From Bryobacterales bacterium KBS 96 (lineage in GTDB: Bacteria; Acidobacteriota; Terriglobia; Bryobacterales; Bryobacteraceae): a stretch of 64,000 nt of DNA. The stretch covers positions 2,334,629 to 2,398,628 of the forward strand of contig KB906767.1 of NCBI GenBank assembly GCA_000381625.1, read 5' to 3'. The notes under the pieces were generated by a model. It searched no databases and was not told the origin of the DNA. It was given only the letters and a program-made list of their open reading frames with translations. Made by a program: the position numbers and the translations under genes. This document shows, piece by piece, positions 52,735 to 63,632 of the stretch. The stretch's first letter is position 1. The number at the start of each line of letters is the position of its first letter.

Positions 52735-53177
52735 CTGCTCGCGCAATGATCCAAATCAGCCGCTTAGAACGCTGGGGACCGCTCTACGCGCGCATCGCGC
52801 TTGGCGCCGCATTTCTGTCCGCCGTGGCCGGGCGGTTCGGGCTTTGGCAGCGTACGCCCAGCATGAAACACTTCGCCGATTTCATTCAATACACCGCGCA
52901 GGTGAATTCCTTCTTGCCGGCGTCGGTCATTCCTTCTCTTGCGTGGACGGCCACGGTGGCTGAAACAACGCTGGGAATTCTGCTGATTGTAGGGTTGTGG
53001 CCGCGATGGGTTTCTCTGGCATCTGCCATTCTGCTAGCGATGTTTGGGACTGCGATGGCGATTTCCTTTGGAGTCAAGTCGCCCCTGGACTATTCGGTTT
53101 TCTCTGCGTCAGGTGCAGCCGTATTGCTGGCGCTACGTCCATCATGGCAGGCCTGTGAAAAGGCTTCTACTCACTGA
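52731..53177 (+). CDS. DoxX-family membrane protein
   Basis: The 148-residue protein has four membrane helices (ARIALGAAFLSAVAGRFGLW, VAETTLGILLIVGLWP, ASAILLAMFGTAMAISF, ASGAAVLLALRP). This matches the DoxX family, often linked to redox or thiol metabolism. ATG 52746 is an alternative start. Confidence 0.8.
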   Translation: MTARAMIQISRLERWGPLYARIALGAAFLSAVAGRFGLWQRTPSMKHFADFIQYTAQVNSFLPASVIPSLAWTATVAETTLGILLIVGLWPRWVSLASAILLAMFGTAMAISFGVKSPLDYSVFSASGAAVLLALRPSWQACEKASTH

Positions 53178-53193
53178 TCGAAGGAGAATTATC

Positions 53194-53400
53194 ATGAACT
53201 CGATCCGCAAAACACACCGACGACGGTCTTCCTCCTCGCAAGCTTGGGCAGTGCGGCACTATTGGCACAGGAACGCAATGACCAGCAATTACTCCAAGCG
53301 CGGGAATCTGTGTGGCGGGCATTTTTCGCAGACGATACCAAGGCGCTATCCGCTATCGCCGAACATCACCGGGTGAGGAAAAAGCCGGATGGCCACTTTT
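53194..53400 (+). pseudogene. Remnant of a DUF4440/NTF2-like gene
   Basis: Beginning at an ATG with AAGGAG upstream, the frame soon fails; another frame reads LGSAALLAQERNDQQLLQAR, then ESVWRAFFADDTKALSAIAE, the typical start of SnoaL/DUF4440-type secreted proteins. It stops after about 55 residues where the family has 140, so only the 5' end remains, with one frameshift. Confidence 0.6.
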
Positions 53401-53459
53401 AAGTCCGCGGCATGCTCCCTCCGCCGATCGGGAAGGCCACGACTACATCAGCGAACCCG

Positions 53460-54077
53460 TCAGTCGACTTCCTTTGTGATGCGCACCAGCCATGCGATGA
53501 TCCCCTCCTGACCCAGGTTGGTTTCGAGCTTCTTCATCTCGATCGATTCGATCCGCCAGCCATCACTGAAACTCTGCCGGATCTCCTGCTGCGTCACGCG
53601 CCGCGGGCCGAAGTCGCCGGGCTGATGCTCGCTGAAGCACAGCATAAAGTAACGCGCGCCAGGACGTGTCACAGCTTTGAGGCTTTCGACATACGCGGCC
53701 CGGTGTTCATCGCTGAAGACGTGAAACAAGCCGCTGTCGAGCACGGTATCGAACTGCTCGCCAATAGAGGCGAGGTCGAGCGCGTTGTGGACCAGAAAGC
53801 GAATATTCAGTCCGCGCTCGCGGGCCTTGCGTTTGGCAATTTCGACGGCAGCGGGAGAGCTGTCGATACCGACGGCTTCCAGGCCGCGCTGCGCCGCCAT
53901 CAACGTGTGCTCGCCGGTGCCGCAGCCGATATCCAGGACGTGCCCACGGAACTCTCCGGCATCGGCGAGGGCCTGAAATGTGGGCTGCGGCCTGCCGATG
54001 TCCCACGGAGGTGTCCCCGAGTACATCTCATTGAACTCTTCGGGTGTATGCAGACTGCGGCGAGGAGATTCGCTCAT
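53460..54077 (-). CDS. Class I SAM-dependent methyltransferase
   Basis: The 205-residue protein shows the SAM-binding motif HVLDIGCGTGEHTLMAAQRG near residue 47, GIDSSPAAVEIAKRKA, and TVLDSGLFHVFSDE. It starts with a TPEEFNEMYSGTPPWDIGRP segment typical of thiol- or small-molecule methyltransferases, possibly for tellurite or thiopurine-like substrates. The substrate is not evident. Confidence 0.9.
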   Translation of the reverse strand: MSESPRRSLHTPEEFNEMYSGTPPWDIGRPQPTFQALADAGEFRGHVLDIGCGTGEHTLMAAQRGLEAVGIDSSPAAVEIAKRKARERGLNIRFLVHNALDLASIGEQFDTVLDSGLFHVFSDEHRAAYVESLKAVTRPGARYFMLCFSEHQPGDFGPRRVTQQEIRQSFSDGWRIESIEMKKLETNLGQEGIIAWLVRITKEVD

Positions 54078-54236
54078 AACGGTCCAGTTTACAAGTTGGA
54101 TGGATTTTCGATCAGACGAACTCGCCGGTCCGCTTCGGCGGCCCTAAGGCGTAGCCGTTTCTGTCAACCCCACCAGATTCTGCGGTGTGTGATAAAACCT
54201 CTGCGAATATTAAAAAGTGCAGAGGTAACATCAACG

Positions 54237-54854
54237 ATGCCAACCACCGCCCCGCAGAGGACCCGTGCCCTCAATCTTCTCAAGAAACGGGGTATGCTCC
54301 GGCTCAAGGACTTCATCGCTGAAGGAATCGGGCCGGAGACACTGGCTCGCCTGGTTCGCAACGAAGCTGTCGTGCGGCCGGCAAGCGGTCTTTATCAACT
54401 TCCTGAGCCACCGCGCCATGCCGCGCACACGCTCGCGGAGGCGGCCGTCCTCATACCGAAGGGAGTTATTTTGCCTCATTTCGGCTCTTCAGTTTCACGA
54501 GTTAACTCTCCAGGCGCCGTCTGCCGTCTGGATGGGGATCGAGCGCACTGCTTGGCGACCGACAATCGAATATCCGCCAATCCCGATTCGTCCGCTTTTC
54601 GCGTTCAGCGCTGACAGAGGGTGTCGCGCGACACCGAATCGAGAGGGTCGAAGTTCCCATCACGATTGCCATCCCGAACCGTTGTGGATTGTTTCCGCTA
54701 CCGCAACAAGATCGGCCTCGACGTCGCGCTGGAAGGCTTGCGCGAAGGGCTACGCCGCCGCCGATTCAAGCCAGACGACCTCTGGGGTTATGCCAGGATA
54801 GCGCGAGTCTGGTCCATTATGCAGCCTTATATCGAAGCGATGATGGCCCAGTGA
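54237..54854 (+). pseudogene. AbiEi-type antitoxin gene, decayed
   Basis: The N-terminal winged helix (QRTRALNLLKKRGMLRLKDF, then RNEAVVRPASGLYQL) and the later parts CLISALQFHELTLQAPSAVW, RFVRFSRSALTEGVARHRIE and TVVDCFRYRNKIGLDVALEG match AbiEi, the antitoxin of the type IV AbiE pair. They lie in three frames, with shifts near 54470, 54585 and 54675. No AbiEii toxin is nearby. It is a decayed gene. Confidence 0.8.
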
Positions 54855-54932
54855 AGCTGCGGGGTCATGTGGTTTGCTCACAAGAGTTCGTCGAAAGTTG
54901 CAACGTTACGAGGACGTAGAACCACCTGGCAC

Positions 54933-55904
54933 TCACTGCGTCGAATAGACACGGATTGCCGCCGGCTCGGAGCCTTCAGCTCTGACAGCGACAAACAACT
55001 CGCTCAAATCCGGCGAAAAGAAACTCGTGCGTGCTCCCTTTACTGTGGGGATCTTGGCGATTTCCTTATAGTGATCGGCATTTTCCTGCTGGTAGACGGA
55101 AATGCCGCCCTCACCACCCGTCGCATAAATTCGCTTGCGAGCGATGTCATAGAAGACGTCGTCCGAATCACCGATTACTGGTAAGTTCTCGACAACCCTT
55201 CCAGCGTTGGTATCGAGAACAAGAAGCCGTGGGGGAACACGGCAGACGATGAACAGTCGCCGATCTTTCTCATCGAGAGCCATCGGATAATTCGAAAATG
55301 CTCCTCCGGTTCGCCAAATGGCAACGACTGATCCTTTTGTTCGATCCACAACCGCCACTTTTCGTGATTTAGGCAAATTGACAAATAGCCGAGGGCCGTT
55401 CTTTTCGAGCTGAAAAGACTCCGGATGGGCATCGAGAGCTATTTCAGCGAGCTTTGTTCCATCCTCATTCAGCACCGCCAGAGCACCACTCCCGTAGCCA
55501 ACGTAAACGTGCTTGGCCACCGCGTCGAAGCGGACATTGTCCGCATCATCGCCAAGTTTGATGGATTTAATGGGTTCATAAGACGCCCCATCGAAAATGC
55601 GCAACGTGCCGTCATCTCCATTAGCGACATACAATTTGTTCACGTCCGGTAGATAGAGCACACCCTGCGGCTCATGCAAACCCGGAATGCTGTGGATACG
55701 CTTCCCATGCGCGACGTCGATTACTTCGACAGTATTGTTTCCCAAGGCCGCCATGAATAGACGTTGGTTCTTAACGTCGATCGACATGTGGTCGATGCGC
55801 CCCTTCACATCTGGGAGCAGAATGGTTTTCTCCAGGCGCAGCGGTTCGTTCGACTGCGCGAGGCCGATAGCCACGAATGTAAACAGAATAGATAGCAATC
55901 GCAT
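54933..55904 (-). CDS. Secreted YncE-like beta-propeller protein
   Basis: This 323-residue protein has a signal peptide (MRLLSILFTFVAIGLAQ) and about seven propeller repeats such as VEVIDVAHGKRIHSIPGLHE and LYVANGDDGTLRIFDG. It belongs to the YncE/YVTN-like secreted propellers common in Acidobacteria. It is last in the efflux-linked operon. Its partner or ligand is unknown. Confidence 0.85.
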   Translation of the reverse strand: MRLLSILFTFVAIGLAQSNEPLRLEKTILLPDVKGRIDHMSIDVKNQRLFMAALGNNTVEVIDVAHGKRIHSIPGLHEPQGVLYLPDVNKLYVANGDDGTLRIFDGASYEPIKSIKLGDDADNVRFDAVAKHVYVGYGSGALAVLNEDGTKLAEIALDAHPESFQLEKNGPRLFVNLPKSRKVAVVDRTKGSVVAIWRTGGAFSNYPMALDEKDRRLFIVCRVPPRLLVLDTNAGRVVENLPVIGDSDDVFYDIARKRIYATGGEGGISVYQQENADHYKEIAKIPTVKGARTSFFSPDLSELFVAVRAEGSEPAAIRVYSTQ

Positions 55905-56922
55905 TTATCTCTCCTTAGCCGTCACAGCTTCATACACGATCATTCGAGCCACAGGGCGGCCATCTTCCTCCTGCTCCGGAGCGTAAATGCGATGACTGGA
56001 AACATCCACGGCAAGGCTGTGTACCATCTTCTGGACGGGAAAGTCTTCGATTTTGCGGAAATGTTCCGCGTCGCCTTCCTGATAGACAGCGATGATGCCG
56101 CTGGAACAGGCAGCATAGATGCGCCGCAGGCCGCGATCAAACTTGACTACATCTGCACCCGGAGGAAGCGGAAGGTGAGCCAAGGCACGGTGGTTGTCCA
56201 GCGCAAACACGGTCATCGTTCGGCTTTTTCCGCAAAGCAGAAAGGCACGGCGCCGTTCGGAATCGACAGCCATTCCATGGTTGAATTGGCAACCCTCGAC
56301 AGGATACTGGCCCAGTATGCGATCTGTTGCCGGATCGACCTCAGCAACCTGGTTTGTGCTGCGCAGATTGACGTAGACCTTCCGCGCGGCAGAATCGTAC
56401 TGGGGCATCCCGGTTTCGCTATCGAATCTCGGAGTCTTGATGATTTCGCCCTTGTCGACATCAACGACAGCCACAGCTTTGCCGAGTGTATCGGAGACAT
56501 AGACTTTCCGAAAAGGCGCCGCATAGGTGCTTCCGTTCGGCTTCGCGGCTGTGGCCAGCCGCTTCATGACACTCATTTTGCGTAGGTCCACGATGCCGAT
56601 CTTTTCCTCACCCCCAATCGGACGTGTAGACCTTTCGAAGTCCAGGCACGTATTCGAGTCCAGTGATCCCAGGAACACCAGGAATAGCTTTGATCAACTT
56701 GTTCGTATGCACGTCGATGACATAGAGAATTCCAGGGCCGAGATGCGCGGACAGTAAATATCCGTCCTCGTCGTCCATGGTGAGATAGTCGAACCGTTGG
56801 CCTTTGGGACCTGGGAGGTCAATGGCGGCGATTTTCTTTAAGGTCTGGCCGGATAGATAGGCCGAGGTTGCGGCAAGCAGAACAAAAAGGCGCTGAATAC
56901 GACTCGCCTGTTTGCGTTTCAT
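55905..56922 (-). pseudogene. Secreted beta-propeller gene with one frameshift
   Basis: The first 104 residues (signal peptide at RIQRLFVLLAATSAYLSGQ, then GYLLSAHLGPGILYVIDVHT) continue in another frame as GEEKIGIVDLRKMSVMKRLA to the end. The shift is at the CCCCC run at 56611-56615 (GGGGG on the coding strand); one base fewer restores LRKVYTSDWGEEKIG. It is a paralogue of the downstream propeller and could be intact in the true sequence. Confidence 0.8.
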
Positions 56923-57854
56923 ATCTTTTGCCCTGCTGCCGGGGAAATAGCACCGACCTGAACGTCGAGCACGTACCGGACCGCTTTCGCTAGTTGAATG
57001 GCAGTTCCTTCACCCCAGAACCGTACGAAGATGGACTGCGGGTGTTCGCCCAACGTGTGATTCCGAACGGAAGCGATATTCATGCCCTTGGCGCGAAGAG
57101 CCATCAAAAGCTTTCTCAAGCCATTCGGATTCTCGATGAATTCTCCCTGGGCGAGCGCGTGATCATTCATCCCTGCTACAGAGATCCAGGTGCTCATTCC
57201 CATCTCTCGGCCGACAAGTTCGCCATTCAGCAATGTGCGGCTTCCAATAGCCGCCTTATACACACCGGCGTTCATCGTTCCCTTCATGGAAAGAACTGCA
57301 TCGAGTGGACGCGGATTTATGGCGCTTTCGGTAGGAATTTTGGGTATCGCTGGCCGGCTTCGTGATGTGGCCACGGTCTTCCGGACGCGCTGCATTGCAT
57401 CCAGGCCCTTGCGAAACGCGGAGGCGAGCGTTGGAAACGAGCCGACACCCGTAACGTCGATAGTTTGAAGGTGCGGCCCGTCAAAAGAACACGACGCGGC
57501 GAGGCCAGTCACATCCAGCCCGGCATCGAGAACAACATCTAAGACGGGATTTACTTCGTCCTCCAGGAGAAGAAATTGGCCAGTAAGCACTGCCTCGTGA
57601 TGGACGCCGGATGCAAACGCTGCCCACGAAGTCAGCCCGAGATTTGGCGAGAGTCTTTGATAATCCTGAACAATGGTCGCTTCCTCTCTGGGAAGTTGGA
57701 TTTTGTAGACGCCCTCCTCAGGTATGTAAGTGCCTTTGTGGCCCATGACACGATCAATGGAAGCGCGGGTCTGTTCCGATACAGCCGCCATGCCAGTAAC
57801 AGAGAACAGGACGGTTGTAATAATAGGCCCGCAGATTTCTAGCATTCGATGCAT
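56919..57854 (-). CDS. Secreted DUF1259 (LppY/LpqO-like) protein
   Basis: The 311-residue protein has a signal-like N terminus and two DUF1259 repeats: IDRVMGHKGTYIPEEGVYKI, LGLTSWAAFASG and NPVLDVVLDAGLDVTGLAA in the first half; LDAVLSMKGTMNAGVYKAAI and NGLRKLLMALRAKGMNIASV in the second. Its role is unknown. A second DUF1259 gene lies at the other end of the efflux operon, suggesting a shared function with the pump. Confidence 0.85.
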   Translation of the reverse strand: MHRMLEICGPIITTVLFSVTGMAAVSEQTRASIDRVMGHKGTYIPEEGVYKIQLPREEATIVQDYQRLSPNLGLTSWAAFASGVHHEAVLTGQFLLLEDEVNPVLDVVLDAGLDVTGLAASCSFDGPHLQTIDVTGVGSFPTLASAFRKGLDAMQRVRKTVATSRSRPAIPKIPTESAINPRPLDAVLSMKGTMNAGVYKAAIGSRTLLNGELVGREMGMSTWISVAGMNDHALAQGEFIENPNGLRKLLMALRAKGMNIASVRNHTLGEHPQSIFVRFWGEGTAIQLAKAVRYVLDVQVGAISPAAGQKI

Positions 57855-57859
57855 GTGAT

Positions 57860-59005
57860 TTACCCCTTTCTTACTGAGGCTAAGTGGACATTGAGATGTG
57901 CTCCTTCGCGAATCTCATCGGTACCACGAGCAAGCACCAAATCTCCTTGATTAAGTGGGCCTATGACCTGGACGAGATCGCCCTTGGCCGGACCTTTTTT
58001 GACATCGACCCATTCCGCGGAGCCGTTCTTCACTCGGATGACGAACATTCGCTCGCTTGTGCTCACAACACTTGTACTGGGGACGAGCAAGACGGATTGC
58101 CTCACGTTGACGGGCCACTTCACGGCGGGATACATTCCGGCAGCAAGCCGGCCATCCGAATTGCTCACATCCAGTTCCACTGGCATCGTGCGCGTTCTCG
58201 CGTCAACGGACCGCGCGATTCGAGTGACCGGGCCGGCGAACATCTTGCCGGGATAAGCAGGAACCGAGAATTCGACTTTGGCCCCTTTCACGATCCCGCC
58301 AACCTCGGCTTCCGGGACGGGAACGACAAGCCTCAGACGGTTCACTGTTTCGAGTTCGAACATGGGAAGCGAGCTTTCTCCTGTTCCCACGAGAGCTCCC
58401 GGATGCACATTCCGCGTCGTGACTACTCCCGCAAAGGGCGCCGTGACTCTCAGGTATGCCTCTATTTCCTGAACCGCCTTTACAGCGGCCCGCGCCGCTT
58501 CTACCGCCGATTTGTCCGCTGCCACTTTTGCTCGCTCCGCATCGAGCTGCTTCTCGGCTTGGATCAGTTCGTTACCGGCGATCACGCCGGGGGTGGCCGA
58601 AGCGGCCTTCATGCGCTCGTACGTGCTTTGCGCAGACGCAACACGAGCCTGCGCTTCTGCTTGCTGAGCCTCGGCAGTTTGCACTTTAGCCTCTGCTTCC
58701 GCACGTTGCGCCTTCAGTTCGGGCGCGATAATTGTGGCCATCAACTGACCTTCTTTTACGACCGACCCCCGATCTACTTCGACCTGTTCCACGAAACCGG
58801 CCACCTTCGCATGAATGGCAACTCCCAGGTACGGTGTCAATTCGCCGGGCAGAATAACTGTCTGATCGACAGGGCGCGAGATGACCCGAACCGCTTCGAG
58901 CTGCTGCGCACGGCCTACACCGGCACTGGAAGCGAAGGCAAATGCGGCGCAACAAACGATCGCGCTAGTGCGCCCGGACGGAATGCTGAGTTTACGGTTT
59001 CTCAT
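57860..59005 (-). CDS. RND efflux periplasmic adaptor (membrane fusion protein)
   Basis: This 381-residue HlyD/AcrA-type adaptor links the RND pump to the outer-membrane channel. After the signal peptide comes a lipoyl/barrel-sandwich part ([20 protein letters not shown]), a long coiled-coil hairpin ([20 protein letters not shown]), then a beta-barrel domain. The start at 59005 ([13 protein letters not shown]) is preferred; it overlaps the pump gene by 14 bases. Confidence 0.92.
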   Translation of the reverse strand: MRNRKLSIPSGRTSAIVCCAAFAFASSAGVGRAQQLEAVRVISRPVDQTVILPGELTPYLGVAIHAKVAGFVEQVEVDRGSVVKEGQLMATIIAPELKAQRAEAEAKVQTAEAQQAEAQARVASAQSTYERMKAASATPGVIAGNELIQAEKQLDAERAKVAADKSAVEAARAAVKAVQEIEAYLRVTAPFAGVVTTRNVHPGALVGTGESSLPMFELETVNRLRLVVPVPEAEVGGIVKGAKVEFSVPAYPGKMFAGPVTRIARSVDARTRTMPVELDVSNSDGRLAAGMYPAVKWPVNVRQSVLLVPSTSVVSTSERMFVIRVKNGSAEWVDVKKGPAKGDLVQVIGPLNQGDLVLARGTDEIREGAHLNVHLASVRKG

Positions 59006-62000
59006 AGTATTTGCTCTCGGGGTCATAGGGGTTCAGAGACGGTGAAACATTCCTGGACCGGCTCTGCAGAATTGCGTAGAGCGATGGCAGAATGAACAGC
59101 GTTGAAATCGTCGCCGCAGCGAGTCCTCCAATCACGGCCCGCCCAAGAGGAGCGGTTTGGCTCCCACTCTCTCCGAATCCCAGCGCCATGGGAATCATGC
59201 CGAAGATCATGGCGGCGGCGGTCATCAAGATGGCGCGCACGCGACTGTGGCCGCCCTCCACGGCTGCCTCGGCAGCAGCTGTTCCTTGCTTGCGACTGAA
59301 TTCCGAGAACGTTACAAAGAGAATCGCGTTTGCGACGGCCACGCCAATCGCCATAATGGCGCCCATGAACGATTGCACGTTCAAAGTCGTGCCGGTCACA
59401 AACAGCATCAGGACGACGCCACATAACACAGCGGGAACGGTGAGCAAGACGGTTACTGCCAGCCGAAGCGACTGAAAGTTGAACGCCAGCAAGAGAAAAA
59501 TCACCAGAATCGAAAGCAGCAAGCCGATTCGCAATCCCGAAACGGTCTGGTTCAAAGGCGCCATTTGACCTCTGACTGCGATGGTGACCCCACGAGGCGG
59601 CGTGCCGGCTCGATGAATCGCTTGTTGAATCTGCCTAGCTGCATCCCCTACCGACTCACCGTGCAGGTTTGCAGTCAAACTGATCACCCGCTGCATGTTG
59701 TACCGGTCCACTTCGGCCGCAGTGGTTCCGTATTTGACTGCGGCAACGTCCCGAAGCTGAGCTCGCGGGCCATCGGAAGAAACCTGTAGCTGTTTCAAAT
59801 CCTCGATGGAGCGGACGCGGTTCTGCGGGATTTCCACTTGAATCTGAAATCCATTACCACTGACGGGATCGCGCCAGTAATTCGGTTCGACGAAGCGGCT
59901 TGAAGAGGTAGCCGCCACCATGGATTTCGCGATGTCGGCCATCGTTAAGTTAAATTGGCCGGCGCGGTTGCGATCCACTGCCACCTGCACCGTTGGATAG
60001 TCGAACGGCTGGCCATATTGAAGGTCGCGAAGGTTTTTAATTCCACTCATCTCGCGACGAATCTTTTCCCCAAACTCGCGGTTGGCCGGAAGGCTCGGCC
60101 CTTGCACGGCAACTTCAATCGGAGTGGGCGACCCGAAGCTCATCACCTGGCTGATAATGTCGCCGGCCTCGAACGAAACAGCCACACCCGGCAGCTCCTT
60201 AGAAAGGCGCTGCCGCAACCGCTCTTTTAGTTCTTCGCCTCGAATGCGAGCTTCCGGTTTGAGGGCAACCAGCATCACGGCTTCCTGAGGTCCGCTCGTA
60301 AACAGAAAGATAGTATTGACGGGATAGCTGGGCGGCTGCACACCCACGAAATCCGTTTCGATCGCCACGTTTTGCGAACCGACCTCACGTTTAATGGCGC
60401 CCAGCGCTTTCAAGGTGATCTCTTCGGTGCGTTCTATCCGCGTGCCAGTTGGGGCACGGAGGCGAACCTGGAACTGGCCAGTATCTGTGGAAGGGAAGAT
60501 TTCAAGGTGCATCTGCGGAATCAACAGAAAAAGAATTGCCGCGGCTCCAAGCACATAGGCCCCGGCGACTCCCCACCTCCACCGGATTGCTCCTCGCAGA
60601 AATTCCGTATAACGCTCACGCCAGCGGGAAGCGCCTCGATCCCGAGTCGATTCGCGCATCACCCACGTCGCCAGGATCGGTACGAGCGTCGTGGAGAGAA
60701 GGTACGAAGAGACCATTGCAAATCCAACCGCGAGTGACAACGGCACAAACAATTGCCGGCCCACGCCCACCATGAAAAATGAAGGCACGAATACAGAGAG
60801 GACACACAGCATGGCGAGTAATCTTGGAAGGGCGGTTTTGTGGCAAGCTTCGACCACTGCTCGGGCGCGTGACATTCCTCGCTCGCGTGCGGCATCGAGA
60901 AGAGAGTGAATGTTCTCAATCTCGACCGTCGCTTCATCGACTAGTACGCCAACCGCGAGCGCGAGCCCGCCGAGCGTCATGATGTTAATTGTTTGCCCGG
61001 ACATCCAGAGCCACACGACGGCCGATAAAAGGGCAAAGGGTATCGTGATCACCACGATGATGGAACTGCGCCAATCTCGCAGGAACAGGAGCACCATCAC
61101 GCCCGTTAGCAGGGCTCCGAGGCTGGCTTCCGTTAGAAGTCCTTTGATGGAGTTCACGACTACGCGCGACTGATCGAATTCCAGCCGAATATCGACATCG
61201 TCCGGGGCAGCAGCCTTCATTCGCGGCAGAGCCTCCCGTACGCGTCGAATGACTGCCAGTGTGGAGGCGTCGGAGCGCTTCGTGACCGGGATATACACGG
61301 TTCTCTTTCCGTTTACGTGCGCATACCCGACAACGATGTCCGTCCCGCTTTCCACGGTGCCGATATCCCTCAAGTAGACCGAAGGGCCGCTACCGAGGCG
61401 GATGGGTGTATCGAGTAATTCGTCGAGCTTGCCGCCCAGAACCGTGTTGGTCGAAGCGATTCGCATCAGGTCGCCGGTGCCTATGGTTCCGGAAGGCATG
61501 ATGATGGTGCTCCGGTTCACCGCTGCGATGGCTTCCTCCGGAGAGATATTGTAGGCGTTCAATTGTTCGGGCTTCAAGTGGACAACGATAGTTCGTTGGT
61601 TGCCTCCGAACGGTGGCGGCGCGGACACTCCCTCCAACACAGCGAATACCGGACGGACACGGTTCAGCGCAATATCCTGCATTTCGCCAACGCTTCGGGT
61701 CGGGCTCGAGAAGATCAACTGGCCAACCGGAACACTTCCGGCGTCATAACGGACAATGAACGGCGGGACGGTTCCCGGGGGCATGAAGGCGCGAGCGCGA
61801 TTCACGTAGCCTATAACCTGGGCCATCGCCTGGCTCATGTCGGTACCCGGATGAAACACCAACTTCATCAAAGCGGCGCCTTGGATGTTCTTGCTCTCGA
61901 CGTGCTCAATGCCCGTGATGTAGAGAAAATGGTACTCGTCGTAATAGGTCAGGAAACCTTCCATCTGCTGCGGGTCCATTCCACCGTAGGGCTGCGCCAC

Positions 62001-62138
62001 ATAGATTGCGGGAGCGCCGATATTGGGGAAAATGTCAGCGGGCATCCGCCGTATCGCGAGAAAGGCACAGAGAGCGACGGCTACCACCGCTATTAACGTC
62101 GAGATCGGCCGCTTCAGTGCTGCTAGAACTAATCGCAT
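58992..62138 (-). CDS. RND efflux pump, inner-membrane transporter
   Basis: The 1048-residue transporter has the AcrB-like build: the first helix at [20 protein letters not shown], a periplasmic porter domain, a block of helices around residues 335-490 including the proton-relay region [20 protein letters not shown], a second porter domain and the last helix set. The NxxxF and D(E)-rich transmembrane motifs fit the HAE1 hydrophobe/amphiphile group more than the heavy-metal group, but the substrate cannot be read from sequence. The operon is tolC-like, pump, adaptor. Confidence 0.94.
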   Translation of the reverse strand: MRLVLAALKRPISTLIAVVAVALCAFLAIRRMPADIFPNIGAPAIYVAQPYGGMDPQQMEGFLTYYDEYHFLYITGIEHVESKNIQGAALMKLVFHPGTDMSQAMAQVIGYVNRARAFMPPGTVPPFIVRYDAGSVPVGQLIFSSPTRSVGEMQDIALNRVRPVFAVLEGVSAPPPFGGNQRTIVVHLKPEQLNAYNISPEEAIAAVNRSTIIMPSGTIGTGDLMRIASTNTVLGGKLDELLDTPIRLGSGPSVYLRDIGTVESGTDIVVGYAHVNGKRTVYIPVTKRSDASTLAVIRRVREALPRMKAAAPDDVDIRLEFDQSRVVVNSIKGLLTEASLGALLTGVMVLLFLRDWRSSIIVVITIPFALLSAVVWLWMSGQTINIMTLGGLALAVGVLVDEATVEIENIHSLLDAARERGMSRARAVVEACHKTALPRLLAMLCVLSVFVPSFFMVGVGRQLFVPLSLAVGFAMVSSYLLSTTLVPILATWVMRESTRDRGASRWRERYTEFLRGAIRWRWGVAGAYVLGAAAILFLLIPQMHLEIFPSTDTGQFQVRLRAPTGTRIERTEEITLKALGAIKREVGSQNVAIETDFVGVQPPSYPVNTIFLFTSGPQEAVMLVALKPEARIRGEELKERLRQRLSKELPGVAVSFEAGDIISQVMSFGSPTPIEVAVQGPSLPANREFGEKIRREMSGIKNLRDLQYGQPFDYPTVQVAVDRNRAGQFNLTMADIAKSMVAATSSSRFVEPNYWRDPVSGNGFQIQVEIPQNRVRSIEDLKQLQVSSDGPRAQLRDVAAVKYGTTAAEVDRYNMQRVISLTANLHGESVGDAARQIQQAIHRAGTPPRGVTIAVRGQMAPLNQTVSGLRIGLLLSILVIFLLLAFNFQSLRLAVTVLLTVPAVLCGVVLMLFVTGTTLNVQSFMGAIMAIGVAVANAILFVTFSEFSRKQGTAAAEAAVEGGHSRVRAILMTAAAMIFGMIPMALGFGESGSQTAPLGRAVIGGLAAATISTLFILPSLYAILQSRSRNVSPSLNPYDPESKYYEKP

Positions 62139-62149
62139 TCCATCCTCTT

Positions 62150-63520
62150 CTATTTAGCCGCCGCCAGAAACGGGGTCAGGTCGCCCTGCGCGGCTGCGAC
62201 ACCTAGCAGTGCCCGCCAAATCCCAAGCTGCGCTAACGAGTTGTCGATCTCGGCTTGAGTCAGAAGGCGTTCCGCTTCAGCGACCTCGGCAATATTGCCG
62301 AGCCCAGCTTTGTATCGTGCCGTGGCCTGCTGCTCAGTCGCGCGGGCCGCGGCGAGTTGAATCGGCGTGTTCTGGGCGATGCGGCGTGCCCCCTCCAGAA
62401 CCGCTTTGGCCTTCAGGAGATTGCCATCGAGATCTTGCAGGGTTTGGCTGTATTTGGCCTCGGCGCTCTGCTCATTGTGAGCTTCGACTTGTTTTTTGGC
62501 GCGAATCGAGAACCAATCAAAGGCGGGAAAGGTGACGGTTGCGCCCAAAGCCCAGTTCTGAATATTCGGGCCAAGGGCATTCGCTCCTCCAGCGGTTCGG
62601 CCATCTGCCTGAACCCCTGTTCCGCGTGCGAAAGCAGCCCCTTCGAGAAAAAGCCGCGGGTAGTACGATCGGGCGAGCACTTTCTCACGGCTTTTGACCT
62701 CCGAAATCGCAGCCTGTTGCACGATTGCTGCCGGATGCTGTGTAGGAGGCATTTCCGGAACGTTTGCCGGCACTTGTGCCAGCAGAGAATGGGACTCGAT
62801 GGCCAGCGTGTCTGGAGACACGCCAAGCAGAGCGGCGAGAGCAGCATACGCCACATTGCGTGCTTGTTCCGCCTGAATCTGCTGCGTTCGCGCCAGAGCC
62901 AGTTCTGCTTGAGCGCGAGACGCGTCGGCGCCCGGCCGCAGCTCGTTCTTTGCCAAAGTGCCGATCACTTGTTCCAAAACCTGGGCGCGCTCCACACCAG
63001 CTTTTGCGGCCACGACCATTTGTTCGGCCGCCGCAATCGTGAGAAATGCGTCAGCGGCCGTGCCAGCCACCTGCAGTTTCGTGACGCTCACTTCCGCATT
63101 GGCTCGGTCTCTCGTCGCCTTTGCCACATTGACGGAAGCGCGGCGCAGACCGAAATCGATGGGCTCCCAGGAAACGAGAGTGCCTACGGCTGAGCCCCAA
63201 ACGCTCTGGCCTGAGTTCGTGTCTAATACAGGACCCGTTATCGACGGAATCACGGATTGCGGAAACAATTGCCCAAACACGTTGTTGTGGGTTGCACGAT
63301 TTACCTGGCCAAGAAAATCCGCTCGTGGCAGATAACTTGTACGCGCCAGGTTAATTCCGGCAGCGGCAGCGGACATTTGTTCCATCGAGCTGCGAACCGC
63401 GGGATACTGATCCAACGCTCGTTGCACCGCTTGCGCCATGGTCAAAGCAGGTTGCTGCTGCGCGGCGGCAATGAGCTGCGTGCAGCAAAGCAAGAAAGAC
63501 ATACGTATTCGTCTATTCAC
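62150..63520 (-). CDS. TolC-family outer-membrane efflux protein
   Basis: The 456-residue outer-membrane channel has a signal peptide ([15 protein letters not shown]) and two OEP repeats: [20 protein letters not shown] and later [19 protein letters not shown] with [20 protein letters not shown]. It is the first of the three efflux genes and ends 11 bases before the pump start. ATG 63502 is an alternative start. Confidence 0.92.
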   Translation of the reverse strand: MNRRIRMSFLLCCTQLIAAAQQQPALTMAQAVQRALDQYPAVRSSMEQMSAAAAGINLARTSYLPRADFLGQVNRATHNNVFGQLFPQSVIPSITGPVLDTNSGQSVWGSAVGTLVSWEPIDFGLRRASVNVAKATRDRANAEVSVTKLQVAGTAADAFLTIAAAEQMVVAAKAGVERAQVLEQVIGTLAKNELRPGADASRAQAELALARTQQIQAEQARNVAYAALAALLGVSPDTLAIESHSLLAQVPANVPEMPPTQHPAAIVQQAAISEVKSREKVLARSYYPRLFLEGAAFARGTGVQADGRTAGGANALGPNIQNWALGATVTFPAFDWFSIRAKKQVEAHNEQSAEAKYSQTLQDLDGNLLKAKAVLEGARRIAQNTPIQLAAARATEQQATARYKAGLGNIAEVAEAERLLTQAEIDNSLAQLGIWRALLGVAAAQGDLTPFLAAAK

Positions 63521-63632
63521 GGCTCTATTCGATCTATTTGTTCTTCAACTTCGCTCAGCTTGCGCGGAATCACGGCAGCACCTGCTTACCGGCTAAATCC
63601 GCACACACAAGTCCCCCGGGTTGCCCTCGAAT

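Noticed and set aside
57884-59095. A 403-residue frame on the plus strand
   Set aside because: It mirrors the efflux adaptor gene, which has a complete domain set.
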